From contig NC_088295.1 of NCBI RefSeq assembly GCF_032854445.1, positions 58,137,249-58,201,248 on the forward strand: a stretch of DNA of 64,000 nucleotides, read 5' to 3'. The notes beneath the pieces were generated by a model. That model searched no databases and was not told the DNA's origin. It worked only from the letters and a program-made list of their open reading frames with translations. Positions 28,676-40,500 of the stretch are shown here, piece by piece. Position numbers and translations under genes: made by a program. The stretch comes from Liolophura sinensis (taxonomy: Eukaryota; Mollusca; Polyplacophora; Chitonida; Chitonidae). The first letter of the stretch is position 1. Each line of letters opens with the position of its first letter.

Positions 28676-29000
28676 CACAGCGGCTTGTAAATGGTTAGAG
28701 CATCCGCGTCGAAAACGGGAGACCCGGGATCAAACCCAGATTGGGACATTCAAGAGACTTTAAAAATGGTACTTGTTGCTGCCTAGCTGGTGCTCAGTTA
28801 CGAAGGAAAATAGTACTGGTTAACCTAGTGTCAGTATAATGGGTGGGCTGTGCTGTCTGGTGTCTTTGGCATGATACTTCAGTGGCGGGAGCACTTTGGC
28901 AGCATGGACTCGCCCTGTCGCAGAAGACCTCTTCACGTATCTAATCACGACGACTCCTGGTTTGACTGAAAATTTGTTAAGCACAACGTTAAAGGAGAAG
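28676..29000 (+). repeat. SINE family C, near full length
   Basis: The tRNA-like head has gcggcttgtaaatggttaga and the B-box-like gggatcaaacccag. The body contains tttaaaaatggtacttgttg and the 3' end is tgactgaaaatttgttaagc then acaacgttaaa. The tail is related to that of family B. Confidence 0.75.
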
Positions 29001-29954
29001 AAAATTTAAATATCAATCAAATGCCATTGAAAAGCGTATGTATTTCCTCGTAGGTGCATGTCACAAAAAAATTCGAATATGTACCTTAAGTTGATAAATT
29101 ATAAATAAGGCCAGCGCCAAAATCTGCAGTGGGCGACTACATTTTGCCTAAACTAGTCCTGAAGTCTTCAGGAAGTGTTAGGAGAATTGCCGTCGGAAAC
29201 CGCCGTAGTGCAGTTCGTACATTTCCGGTAACACTCTTCTTCCCAGAAGGTAGTAAACAGTACAGTTCATTTTTCCGCCTGACGATCGGGAAACCGGAAT
29301 GTTGGATGTAGGTTCCGAGTTCACACGAACAAGCCGGCAGTTTCAGCATTGGCTGAGAGGCAACCTCCACAAGAAATTACAGGGTCTTAATGATGGAGGA
29401 CGCGATTTATGCTAGCCTTGCTGTTTTCAGGCTTTACGTGTATGGAGAGGAAAAATCGCAAAATTATGCAACAGGCACCACCAGATACAAAAAAAATGTG
29501 CTCTTTTCAGCCTTCGTGTCATTTAAAAAAATTTTCTTCTCCTTTAAACTCGAAACATGCATTCATTCATACATTCATTACATGTATCACTACATATACT
29601 ATGGAAACTAACAGAATGTTTTGTGTGGTATTTAGTGACCTTCTGCTTGTGAATGAAATGTTGGTTCTCTGAATGCAACACATTCAAAGCTGGCTTTTTC
29701 TTATCCAGCTCTTGCAGTTTCGGCTGTTCTACCGCCAATGCGTTTTTCGATGAGATATAACGGTTCCTTAAAGTGCCACTCTGCTCAGAATACAAATTGC
29801 GTAGAAATATTACAATAATATGAAAGAAATTCTACGGAGTAAGCTTAACACTATGTTTCAATAGGATTTTGATGAATAACACTATCTAACCCATATAACT
29901 GAAGATTCCTTAAAAAACAAAATCTTAAGCTGTGTCCGTAAAATTTTCCTGATG

Positions 29955-30111
29955 TGACGTGATAATATTCCCTGTATGACGTTGAATCAGGCAGATGTGA
30001 TGTTGAGTAAGGCATTTATGCTGGGATGACGTCAAGAGCATTTGAAAGGTCAGCGTCATGTGTGGATATATGTCAGCGATTGATGACGTCATGTGTTCGT
30101 GGGTGACGTCA
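29955..30111. promoter_or_regulatory. Cluster of five CRE/ATF-like motifs
   Basis: Three perfect palindromes TGACGTCA lie at 30027-30034, 30084-30091 and 30104-30111. Near-matches TGACGTGA (29955-29962) and TGACGTTG (29977-29984) precede them. CREB/ATF dimers bind this palindrome. No coding start is recognisable beside it, so the regulated gene, if any, is unknown. Confidence 0.5.
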
Positions 30112-30299
30112 CACCATGCAAAGTGGAAGGGACAAATATTTTGTTTCCATACACTGTGACGAAGTGCACAATATTGGTTTTAATTCACTGCAATATTTTC
30201 ACACTTTAGGACAGCAATTCAGACTATCCCAGTCTTTATCAATTTACCTTGCTTTTAAGACAAATGTTTTGACACCAAAGTAGCTCTTTAAGATTGGTT

Positions 30300-30665
30300 T
30301 AATACCTGACGAGATGGTTTTCGTGAGGGTTTTTGAATGTGTGAAGAGATACAGTGGTTTCCTTGGTTTGATACTTGGTTACCTGGAAATTTTGTGAAAA
30401 CTTGGTGAGATACGATCGTTTTCTTGAGGCTGTGAAAACCTGGTGACAGATGGTTTCCTTGAGGTTTTGTGGTATCCTGGTGAGACACAATGGTTTCCAT
30501 AAGGTTTTGTGAAAACCTGGCTAGACGATGATTTCCAGGAGGTTTTGTGAAAACTTAGCGAGATGAAGGTTTCCTTGAGGTTTTGTGAAAATCTGGTGAA
30601 ATAAGGTTTCCTTGTTTTTTTTTTGAATAGATAGATGGTTTCCTTGAGGGGTTTTGAATACCTGG
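30300..30665. repeat. Minisatellite with units of about 38 bp
   Basis: The phrase ggtttccttgaggttttgtg and variants recur about every 37-40 bp (for example 30452, 30492, 30530, 30568, 30605). Units are diverged and no clear coding role is seen, although the minus strand stays open over part of the array. Confidence 0.8.
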
Positions 30666-30953
30666 ACACACTTGCACAAAGACATGCTCGAAAGAGAATG
30701 CAGCGACAATCGCGTGTAGACCCTACAAATGAGTTTTCAGTTAAATGTAAAAATAAAGTTGTGCTGCTTGCACACAAGAATTGTAAGGTGATTGTAAATT
30801 GTTGAAGTTACAATCATAGGCTAAATTTGACTTGTAGATAAAGGCGGCATGTGTAAATGGACAATGTATCAGTCAATAACTTTTCTGATCTTCAATGTCA
30901 AAGGAATTTTACATCATAATGATTCAGCAACTAACAACTAAAAATGCTCATAG

Positions 30954-31458
30954 CATCTTTTTGAGACAGTTACATTACACATCTTTGCTAATCGAGTCGA
31001 AGAGTACTTTCTTCCTGGCCTATAAGATCTTTTTGAGACAGTTACATTGCATATCTTTGCAAATAGAATCGAGAAGTACTTTTTTCCTGGCTCATAACAT
31101 CTTTTTGAGACAGTTACCTTGCATATCTTTGCAAATCGAATCGAGAAGATCTTTCTTCCTGGCTCATAACATCTTTTTGAGACAGTTACATTGCACATCT
31201 TTGCAAATCGAATCGAGAAGTACTTTCTTTCTGGCTCATAACATCTTTTTGAGACAGTTACATTGCACATCTTTGCAAATCGAATCGAGAAGTACTTTCG
31301 TTCTGGCTCATAACATCTTTTTGAGACAGTTACATTGCACATCTTTGCAAAACGAGTTGAAGAGTACTTTCTTCCTGGCCTATAACATCTTTTTTGAGAC
31401 AGTTACATTGCACATCTTTGCAAAACGAGTTGAAAAGTACTTTCTTCCTGGGCTAAGA
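30954..31458. repeat. 72-bp tandem array, 7 copies, open on both strands
   Basis: Units start at 30954, 31026, 31098, 31170, 31242, 31314 and 31386 with the phrase catctttttgagacagttac. The 72-bp length is exactly 24 codons, so one frame on each strand remains open across several units (about 188 codons plus, 134 minus). The last unit carries one extra T. I do not call it a gene. Confidence 0.92.
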
Positions 31459-31733
31459 TAAGTATTTGTACTTATCGTTAATTTGGGGTGGGGGGGAGAT
31501 TGTAAGTATATACAGCAGGGTCGTCCTGATATTAATTTGCGACTGAAAGTTACACTATCGTAGCTACAATTCGTTGGTGCAAGAGAGAGTTGAGGGTGTG
31601 AAGCTTAGGCTAGGATGGAGATTTTAGTGAGTTACAATCAACTTAAGGGTGCAAGCGGCCCCAGGTGAGAAACAAGTTTCCTCTATTGGTTATTTGTGTG
31701 TCCAACATCATCTACGATTACAAAGCCTAGTAG

Positions 31734-32004
31734 TTGGCCTCTGTGGCTCAGTTGGTCAGCGCGCTAGCACAGCGTAATGACCCAGGAGCCTCTCACCAAT
31801 GCGGTCGCTGTGAGTTCAAGTCCAGCTCATGCTGGTTTCCTCTCCGGCCGTATGTGGGAATGTCCGCAGCAATCTGCGGAGGGTCGTGAGTTTTCCCCCG
31901 GGCTGTGCCCGGTTTCCAACCACCATAATTCTGGTCGCCGTCGTATGAGTGAGGTATTCTTGAGTACGGCGTAAAACACCAATCAAATAAATAAATAAAT
32001 AAAC
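31734..32004 (+). repeat. SINE family A, full-length reference copy
   Basis: It begins ggcctctgtggctcagttgg (A-box-like), has tgtgagttcaagtccag (B-box-like), the body with cccccgggctgtgcccggtt, and ends cttgagtacggcgtaaaaca with (AAAT)n. It is the most complete copy in the window. Confidence 0.93.
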
Positions 32005-32339
32005 AAAGCCTAGTGCAAGTATCAACCTTGCTGACAAGAAGATGTGAAGGCCCCTCACTTTCATCAAACAACTTCAAAATGACGACTTTACCTTCACTGA
32101 ACTATTGAATAAAATATCAGCCTACATCACGTTTTGGAGCTTGTAGGCCTACAGGTACATAGTACAATCCAGCCAACAGATGACTGGCATATTGTAGTTT
32201 ATAAAACTCTGCCAAGTATAAATAGAGGAGTTAAAATAGCCACCTGGGGCTAGACATGTGATGCCCTTTACATGTGACCTATAGACCTACACGTAGATTA
32301 AGATAGATGTCTATCTTAATCCCACATGTAGCCTATATT

Positions 32340-32690
32340 CACAGTTTTGCAATGATGTCATAGCAGCTCTGAGCCAATTATCAGCACACCCTTTGGTCAC
32401 GTGACTATAGTAGTGGCGGTGAAAACAAAGCAAACTTTAAACCCGAGTGACTGAGATTGAAGATTTTAGCATAAAAAAAAAAGAGAAATATAAATTTTAG
32501 GTAAGAATTTTAGTCTGGAAAAATAATCATAATGTGCCTGACTGAACCTTCAAATATGCTAGTTTCACTGCCATAGATATATAGTACTTTAAACTTCATA
32601 AATCCACAATCAGAATTTCGCCCATTTAGCCGGCTCCATGTTTTTTATCGCCTCCTGGTCCTTGCGAGGAAACCTGGATGTTCACGGCTA
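32340..32690 (+). repeat. Dispersed repeat family D, copy 1
   Basis: Shared phrases are gagccaattatcagcacacc, gtcacgtgac and a 3' part with tcgcctcctggtccttgcga. Related copies are at 33170-33400 (same strand) and 49968-50300 (opposite strand). Confidence 0.6.
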
Positions 32691-32756
32691 TGAGTACTAA
32701 ACATACATTTCAACTGAAATGCCTGGCATATTTTCCAAAACATTTAATCTACACCC

Positions 32757-33008
32757 GCTGGTCAGTGCGCTAACACAAGGTAATGACCCAGGAGCCTCTC
32801 ACCATATGCGGTTGCTGTGAGTTAAATTAAGTCCAGCCCATGCTGGCCTCCTTTCCGGCAGTAAGTGGAAAGGGCCTTCAGCAACCTGCAGATGGTTGTG
32901 GGTTTCCCCCGTGTTCTGCAGGATTTCCTCCCACCAAAATGCTGGCCGCCGTCGTATAAATGAAATATTCTTGAGTACGGCGTGAAACACCAACCAAATA
33001 AATAAATA
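32757..33008 (+). repeat. SINE family A, head slightly truncated
   Basis: It starts in the A-box region (ctggtcagtgcgctaacaca) and ends cttgagtacggcgtgaaaca with an AAAT-rich tail. Confidence 0.9.
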
Positions 33009-33169
33009 CCGTAAATAAATGAATAATCTACACCCCACAAGTACATGACATAGGCCGACAAGTAGTACGAAGTGCACACGGCATACAATAAATACTACAC
33101 GTACTGGTACATGTACATGCGGTATTTGAAGTAGAATATAGTAAACTATAATAACTTATAATTTAATAC

Positions 33170-33400
33170 TGCTACCAGTACTTAGCGAATTTAACCCAGA
33201 TGAAATAAGCACTGAAGAAGATTTTGGCATAAAAATGTCAAGTATAGCTAAAAGGTAATGAATTCTTTTTGGAATGTAGGCCTAATCAAAATGTGTCTAG
33301 CCCTCAGATATAACAGTTCCAGTGCTCTGTAGTTCTCTAAACTTTAGCTCTATGTTATTTATCACCTCCAGCTCCCGGCGAGGACCCTGGCGCTCGAATC
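33170..33400 (+). repeat. Dispersed repeat family D, copy 2
   Basis: Phrases aatttaacccagatgaaata and ttatttatcacctccagctc match the reverse complement of 49968-50220 with mismatches. Confidence 0.55.
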
Positions 33401-33598
33401 TCTGAAAAAAGGTTAGCCAGATAATGTGCCATGTTCACTCAAACATAACTTAGTCATAGGCCAACGGTAGAAGTATAAATTATAATTAGCCCCATTTAGG
33501 TCAGCGAACAGCTAGTGTTGAACTTGAGTTCACTAATAAAAACAATTGTCTTTTTCATGGCCGACAAGCACATAATTCGATAGAGCGTCTATTCGTTG

Positions 33599-33924
33599 CT
33601 CGGGACCGGTAGATCCAGGATCAATCCTTGGTCGAGTCACACCTAAGACTTTAAAAGAGGAAGTTGTAACTTCCTCGCTTGGCGTTCAGCATGAAGGGGA
33701 TAGTGCAACGACTGGTTGACCCGTATCAGTATAATGGCTCGGGCGGGGCTGCTTACTTGCCTTCGGTAAGTCGTCTCAGTGATGCAGCACTAAATAAAAG
33801 AGCGGTGGAAATCCGTCCTGCAACAAGGAGGCACATTACACGTGCATGCACCCTAATGATTCCTTCGTCGTCATATGACTGAAAAATTGTTGAGTACGAC
33901 GTTAAACCCCAAGCACTCACTCAC
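33599..33924 (+). repeat. SINE family B, near full length
   Basis: It runs from cgggaccggtagatccagga to the tail ttgttgagtacgacgttaaa followed by CACT repeats. It is nearly identical to the copy at 886-1203 over the central part. Confidence 0.9.
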
Positions 33925-34090
33925 GCACTCTATTCGTTGCACGCAATGACCTCAATCGCACACCTGTTAAAACCTGCCGCCTTCCGAGCTTCCCGATAGG
34001 TGGCGCTACGCTAAAGCCTTTTTACTCTCCACGCAGGAGTGGTTATCCTCAGTCACATGTTATCTTTATTGATGTTACTCTGTGAGGAGA

Positions 34091-34191
34091 AGTTTCAGGA
34101 AGTCCCAGTTGAGTCATAGCTGTGAAAAATAGGTCGAATTTCAGGTAACAACGCCAACTACTTACAGTAATTTTCAGTTGGATCGCCACAG
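34091..34191 (+). other. Possible non-coding 5' exon of the ATPase beta gene
   Basis: The first ATPase beta coding exon starts with a splice acceptor at 37538, so a 5' non-coding exon must lie upstream. A strong donor, CCACAG|GTGAGT, ends at 34191 on the same strand, and a second donor-like TTTCAG|GTAACA lies at 34144. The left limit of this entry is arbitrary. The assignment is inference. Confidence 0.3.
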
Positions 34192-34859
34192 GTGAGTTTT
34201 TTTATGCTCGATCTCCGTTGGTTTAGAGACTTTCAGTTTGTGAAAAGTTACATTTTTAACTGAAATTATATAACATCAGAGTCTGTTTCAGTGTTTACCT
34301 CGGTTTACAAAATTACAGCCCAAAAAATTTCCGAACGCTTCTTGTATCATTTTTGTTACGCTTCTGCCCAGTTAAAGGTAGGCTGAATCTGTTTTCGTGT
34401 ATCAGAATCAGATTATCTCGTGCAAATTACTACGGCTGTTACATGTGATTTAATGCTAGTTTACTTTATATTTCTTCATTAACTACATCATCTCGATCAT
34501 GTTGTGTAGATTTGCAGTACCATACCCACACAAGTTAGTCGAGTTGCAGAATGTAACTCTCACGTCAAGCAACCCGAAGTGTTGTGAGAGTTACGGCGGG
34601 AAACCGCTCCGAATGTGTCGGATCGATGGTAAGCTATACTTGGTGCATTTTCGCATGAGCGTTTCTTCTTGACTGACGTCTGATGTATGCTTGGGAGGTT
34701 TTAATGGGCATGTCAAAATGCGGTAAATGTGGCTTACTGTTGATCCGACACATTAGAAGCAGGTTCTCTTCGTAACTTTGGGTTGCTCGATGTAAGAACT
34801 ACATTCCGTCACTTCATTTAGTTCTGGCTGTCTCTATGAATAGGTATCTGGCTGTCTCT

Positions 34860-35705
34860 ATGTATAGGTATAGTCCAATTACACTGACTGTTGGTTGAGG
34901 AATATACGCCATATTCATGGCTGCTCGACCTTCAGTCAGAGACCAACAACCTAGATGACATGGTGGGGCACAGTTGAAAGCCTGAATAAGCACACGACTT
35001 GTCTCAAGCTTGTGAAATCCACGCCATAGCATTTTCCTTTCCAATCGGCTCACAAAATTTTGTAGTGATAATCCAATAAATACCATTTCACGTGTAATAT
35101 ACCTCAAAGCTACATGTACACTGTGACCAGTGATTTCAACACAACTGCCATTGGTCTTTTCTCTTGACTGAGTAATGTGAACGCTTGAATCATCACCAAC
35201 AGTAGAACTCCGGGACTCAAATTCGTAGTTGACTTTATTTAAGTTAGCACAAAATAATGAGACTGTTAAATAATCAAGTTCCAAAAAATTTAAAATTGCA
35301 TTACAACAGTAATACACAAGACTAAGATTATCACTGTTAGAAAAGAAAAACTGTAAAAGTTTGCTTGTTGGCATGTTCCTAAAATTGTATTCACCCATTT
35401 TAAATACATTGTTGCCCTCTTCGCCTGGATGTTTCGCCTGGATGTTTCGTTGTTAAAAACGTTACTTTTTCTTTAGAAATGTTACTTTAGTGGATCACTG
35501 TTACAAAATGGTGTGTTGCAATTGGAAAGGGAGATACTATGTGGATTTGACCAGCTAGAGGTAAGTGGAGTGCTTTAATGTTCGGGCCTCCACCTGTGCT
35601 CCACCCTATCCTTGAGGTTGTTGGTCTCTGACAGTAGGTTGAGCAGCCATGAATTTCGCGTACCCATATATTTCTCAACCAACAATCAGTGTACTCGGAC
35701 TAATG
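34860..35705. mobile_element. Inverted-repeat element (arms of about 130 bp)
   Basis: The left arm (34868-35000) has tgttggttgagga, attcatggctgctcgacc and agagaccaacaacct. The right arm (35560-35703) carries the same order in reverse complement with scattered mismatches. About 560 bp lie between. It may be a decayed non-autonomous DNA transposon or an inverted duplication; no clear target-site duplication was found. Confidence 0.55.
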
Positions 35706-37253
35706 TATTTGGGCCTAATAATGGACTTGCATTGAGCTGTGGATAGCCAATCACCTGTGACAAGTTTCTTGTCTTGAAAAGTTGCATTGGAGTATACATG
35801 GGTGCTTAGCCCGATCTGTCCTTCAGATATTTTTTGTCTTTCTGCTGGAATGATGACATAGAAGCTAGGTATTTGCATGTGTATGTTAGGTGAAGGGATT
35901 ATCTTAGCATCTTTTTTTTTTTGCAGTAGCGAGTACACTGGATCTTGGTGCTAATATTCATGCAAGGGTATATGACTTAATCTAGAGGTAGCATGCTTTC
36001 AACATTAAATTTCCAATTCATTGAAATTTCGCATCATAAACTGATCGCCATTCACAGCAATTGAGAAACTAGTAATATGAAGAAGAAAGTGTTACTTTGC
36101 TCTATTGTTATTTTTTTAGCTATTGAAAGCAGCATTATCCTCAGACTCTCAGGGTAAGCATGAAATCCAAATAAAATTATGATCACTGCATTACTTAACC
36201 TTTCTTGGTAGACCCATAATTTTGAAAACGGAAGCATTTGGTGGAAAGAACTTACAGAATAGAGCTGGATCAGAATATAACAGGCCATCAAACATTATCA
36301 TATGAAAGACAGAAAATGCTGACAGCCATTGTCAAAGTCACTGTGAAAGTCACTGTCAGAGTTTGATCATCCTTGTATCTTACTTAATAATTTTGGTATG
36401 GTTAAGTTTCCCAACTGCTGTCTACATGTGTAATCTGCGTAAATGAATTGGTACACTTTTGTGCGGTAAAGGTGTACACTATTGGGGCACGATTTGTTCA
36501 CATGTGTATAACATTCTATCATGATCTGCATGTACAGTGCTTTGATGTCTTGTATCTTTGTTGCTTAATCTGGGTACACTAGCTTGTGTTTGTCGAAGTT
36601 TTGGCATGTGATAATTGAAACTTTGATCTGTTTTGGACTTGATCATAAAAACTTTGTTTCCTTGAGCTCTTTGAAATATCTGGATATTTTGTTTTGTTAT
36701 TATAACCGATCATATGTGTCAAAGTCAAGAATTGCAGGTTTGTCCAGGCTTTGTTTCGCTTAATTTCATATTTTTTTAATCAAAATTTAGTGAAGAAATT
36801 AGGGACAAGTTTCTGAGCAATTCAGGAAACTTTTTTACTCTGATGGGGCAATTTATAAAAGTTTGATTAAATTTTTGTTTTATGAGCAGAATGAATCTCT
36901 CTTCCATATGTTGGAAGAGGGTGTAAAAATAAAAGTGAAGGATCATTGGAATTGTGAACTGTCCCAGCAAGTGTTCCTATTTAATAGATATTTACTTGAG
37001 CGGAATGCCTTGAAAAACAGGAATTTATAAAAAAAAGTTTAAGATCAGGCAAAATAAAGAGATTGATTTTCAATTTTATTTTCGTTTCAATTTCGGATTT
37101 TTAGTGTTGGCTAGCCCGTAAAACACAAAAAATTGGTGTTGCGTGAGCTTTCAGACAATTTATGTGAATGTGCTGAGGTTGGTTCTAATTTAATCATTAT
37201 AGTGTCAAGTGTTATACTTGTATCCTCATATTTATTGTACCTCGGTCTTGTTT

Positions 37254-37506
37254 TGGAGGCCTCGGTTGAGAAGGTGGTTATTTTGCCAGTGTGGCATGGC
37301 GCAATGACCCAGGAGCCTCTCATCAATGCAGTTGCTGTGAGTTCAAGTCCAGCTCATGCTGGGTTTTAATCCCTGGCTTTATTTGGGAGGATCTGACAGC
37401 AACGTAGCAGATGGTTGTGGGTTTGAGCACGGTTTGAGCACATTGTTGGCCGCCGTCATATGTGAAATATTTTTGAGTACAGATTAAAACTCAAATAAAT
37501 AAATCA
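37254..37506 (+). repeat. SINE family A, diverged
   Basis: It contains gcgcaatgacccaggagcct, gagttcaagtccagctcatg and a decayed tail tttttgagtacagattaaaa. It ends 30 bp before the acceptor of the first ATPase beta coding exon. Confidence 0.85.
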
Positions 37507-37581
37507 ATCAATAAATCAATCTTGTTTTACCTTTTCAGATCCTTGAGTCTACAGTAGACAGTGAAGTTAGACATCAGGACA

Positions 37582-40500
37582 ATGTATGAAAAACGTTATA
37601 GCAACAATGCTGATTCAGAGCGAGTGAAGCTCGAGTCAGATGTGGAAGACTCGTACGATATATATCCACATCCTACAGTCAGGGTTGTGCGACCTAAGGT
37701 CATAAGTCACAGCTCCTGGAAAGAAGCCTTGACGCAGGTCACGCACAAGAGAACACTCTTGGGAGTTTTGGCAGTTCTTATGATTTCACTGTTGTTGCTC
37801 ATTTTGATTGTCTTCATGGTTCAAGGAAACCCTCAAAGTGAAGATCCAGACGGAGGAAAAAACTATGGTGAGCTCCTTTTATTAGGTATCATACATGTTG
37901 TAATTTTTTGGGCTTGTGAGTATCATGGCACTAACCGAGAATGGGTTGTTACATCTACAGAGCCGATGTACAAGTTTGACCCAGCATGGTTAGCCAGGGT
38001 TTATCCCTGTCGCCCACAAAGGTGAGAAGGATGAACAGACGCCAATATTTCCATCAATTGTTCTTTTATTGATGGCTGGTTGTCAGTCCGCACCGGGAAC
38101 TCTTAAAGTACATGCAAGCCTCTGCAGAGGGTAGACAGTCGACAAGGCCGAAAAGACGCTTTCAGCTACATATTAAAGCATACTTCTTTCTCCTATGTGA
38201 ACACATTCTCTCTTGTGCCCTGCATCGTTGTCCACTACTTCCTTCGAGTAATCCTCCAGTTTATACCTATCCGGTCTGCTAACAGAAATTTTGGAATGTT
38301 CCAGGTGCGCCCAATCTTACCTTCTAGCCACTAACGAATCACACAATGTTTTGGATACACACATAATAACAATCCACCGCCCCTGAGCCACATTCTGCGA
38401 AAACAATACAGCTTACTGTAAACTGATTCCAGATGTATACATCATTGTTTGACTTTAGGACACGCAGCTCAAGAGCAAGTGGTATTTACAGAACTGACAA
38501 CAAACAGTGCAGCGTATGCTTGTATACTTTACATAGCGAGGCATGCACCAAAGGTCATGCAGCTATAACCTTCACAATACCTTCACAGATAGAACATACA
38601 ACATTAAAGTGATACGTAATCCATATATTTTACATATCCCCCCAACTTGAAGTTAGAAGATTCTCTCTGATCTTTTAACTCAAAAAAAAAAAAAAAAGAA
38701 AAGAAAAGAATTTAGCCGGGCTGTGAGCGAGTTGCCAGGGATGCGAAGATGGCCAGCCAACCCAGAACATAAGCAACGCAGACACAACCTTAGCAGAGGT
38801 CAGCATGCACCAACCGACACTCCACTGTCCAAAAGTACGGGAAAAGGGTTACGCATTAAACACCAGTCACGCGCTGCAACAAATATCAGCAGGCGTAGGA
38901 GGATCTGCAGACACTAGCGCGTCCCTAAAGACAGTGTCATTAGTAACAGGACTGTTAAAGCACACATAGGTAATACAACACAGCCTACAACAGGCATAGC
39001 AACAAGTATAAAAACAGTATGCACGAACAACAACCATGGCAAGCAGTGACATGGCAAGAGACACGCAATCCAATATATCATGGGCCGGCGGTGTGGCAAA
39101 GCCTGTGATCGGTTGGAGGGGGACATAAGTCACTTTGGTCAGGGCAGACTCTCATTTTGCAGCTTGGCAATCGCCAACGGGGGTATCTTAAATTTGGCCG
39201 AGCTGAAATTATACTGATGAGCAAAATCGAGGACTCTCTGTAATCTCCCAACCATGGCTGGAAAACGCACAATTCCAGGGATTAATTAAAAACATCCCGG
39301 CCTTCACAGACCGTGAATAGTAGGTAAACCAGCGCAATGCTCGGCGACAACTTCCGCAAAAGTCTGCAGAGTGAATTTTCCAGTCATGAGTTCCACGAAC
39401 TGTGAGGAAGTATCGTTAGTCTGAGAGAATTTAACCATACATGCCGGATTGGACAAGTTTTGTAGAACACTTGTGATGTACAGGATATGATCGGGAATTA
39501 ACCTGACATTCCCGTAGCATACCCATGGAGAATGTCCAGAGTAGCGGCTGGGGAGGAAATTTCACTCAGATCGAGTATCCGAACCTATAGATTGCACTGC
39601 GAATGTAACAGTTACAAAATGACCTCGGATCAGTATGGGTGTAGGTCACAACCACAACTCATGGTCCATATACGTGCCATTGTCAACCAGTAACAGGGTG
39701 ATCATGTATGTTAGCGGCTTGCCGTTCCAGACCGGACACACCTGCACGTTTCCATAGTACCACTGATGCTGAGAAATGGGCAACGTGCCCTCCGGCACCA
39801 AGTCACTGAGCGAAAGTAATTGAGCTGCGGGAAACAAGTCCTCGGACAGATAACCGAGCTCAAGCATTAATGTAACATGATCATGATACTGCTGAACTGC
39901 GTCAAGGAGAAGGTGTTCCACACTGCGGATGATGTTCCCAAAGCGAAATAACAGGAATAGCTGCTAACTGGGTCCTTTCGAACAGACTCGACCAGTTTCT
40001 CTATTCTCTGCGCGAAGGCTTGCAAATAGCGACCCTTGACCACATCAGCCATAGCCTCCTAAATAATGACATCTGATTCCAGTGGTAAGCTCGCTGCTCT
40101 GTCTCCAATGATTATGTCTTACAAGTCCAACCTTCATGAGCTGCCAGGGCTTCACCATTTATTTTAGTGTTACAAAATGCTATAAGAGTGACAGCAGGCA
40201 TATCAAATTTCTTCATGAAATGGGTTGCTGTTCTGCTTATGGTTGTAAAAACATGTCGTTAGTTTTTTCAAGTCTCCAGACGTCCACATCATAAATGTAT
40301 GTTGCACATGACTATAGGCCCCAATAGGCATAAGTTATTCAGAATGCTGACAATAATATATACCGGTAGTTGTCATCGCATATAGGTATCAATTTAGAAT
40401 TGAATTGATATCCACTGTGAAGCTTACAGAGGAAAAGAAAAGTGAATAGTAAATGTTAAGATAAACACACACTAACACAGCATAAAGCTGTAGCTCACCA

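Larger units (their letters stand above)
28251..34090. other. Intergenic spacer between RPS4 and the ATPase beta gene
   Basis: No exon with recognisable protein similarity was found. It holds SINEs (28676, 31734, 32757, 33599), two minisatellites (30.3 and 30.95 kb), a CRE-like cluster (29955-30111) and two copies of dispersed repeat D. Short ORFs in 29.1-29.7 kb show no family signature. Confidence 0.6.
34192..37538. other. Upstream region or first intron of the ATPase beta gene
   Basis: It contains the inverted-repeat pair at about 34860-35000/35560-35705, a SINE at 37254 and AT-rich DNA. A minus-strand frame of 194 codons (35398-34814) overlaps the left inverted repeat and shows no recognisable domain. 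Confidence 0.4.

Noticed and set aside
29129-29370. Overlapping open frames in CpG-richer sequence, possibly a first exon
   Set aside because: Both strands are open over the same stretch, with no recognisable protein and no clear donor site.
30895-31461. Plus-strand 188-codon frame as a repeat protein
   Set aside because: The frame is open because the unit is 72 bp. The opposite strand is equally open, which is the signature of a minisatellite rather than of coding selection.
31734-31830. tRNA gene suggested by A-box-like and B-box-like sequences
   Set aside because: The sequence is the head of a dispersed SINE with a body and tail, and does not fold as a full tRNA with an acceptor stem.
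34814-35398. Minus-strand open frame of 194 codons
   Set aside because: No recognisable domain or splice context, and its 3' third lies in the arm of an inverted repeat. It is more likely repeat-derived than a gene.
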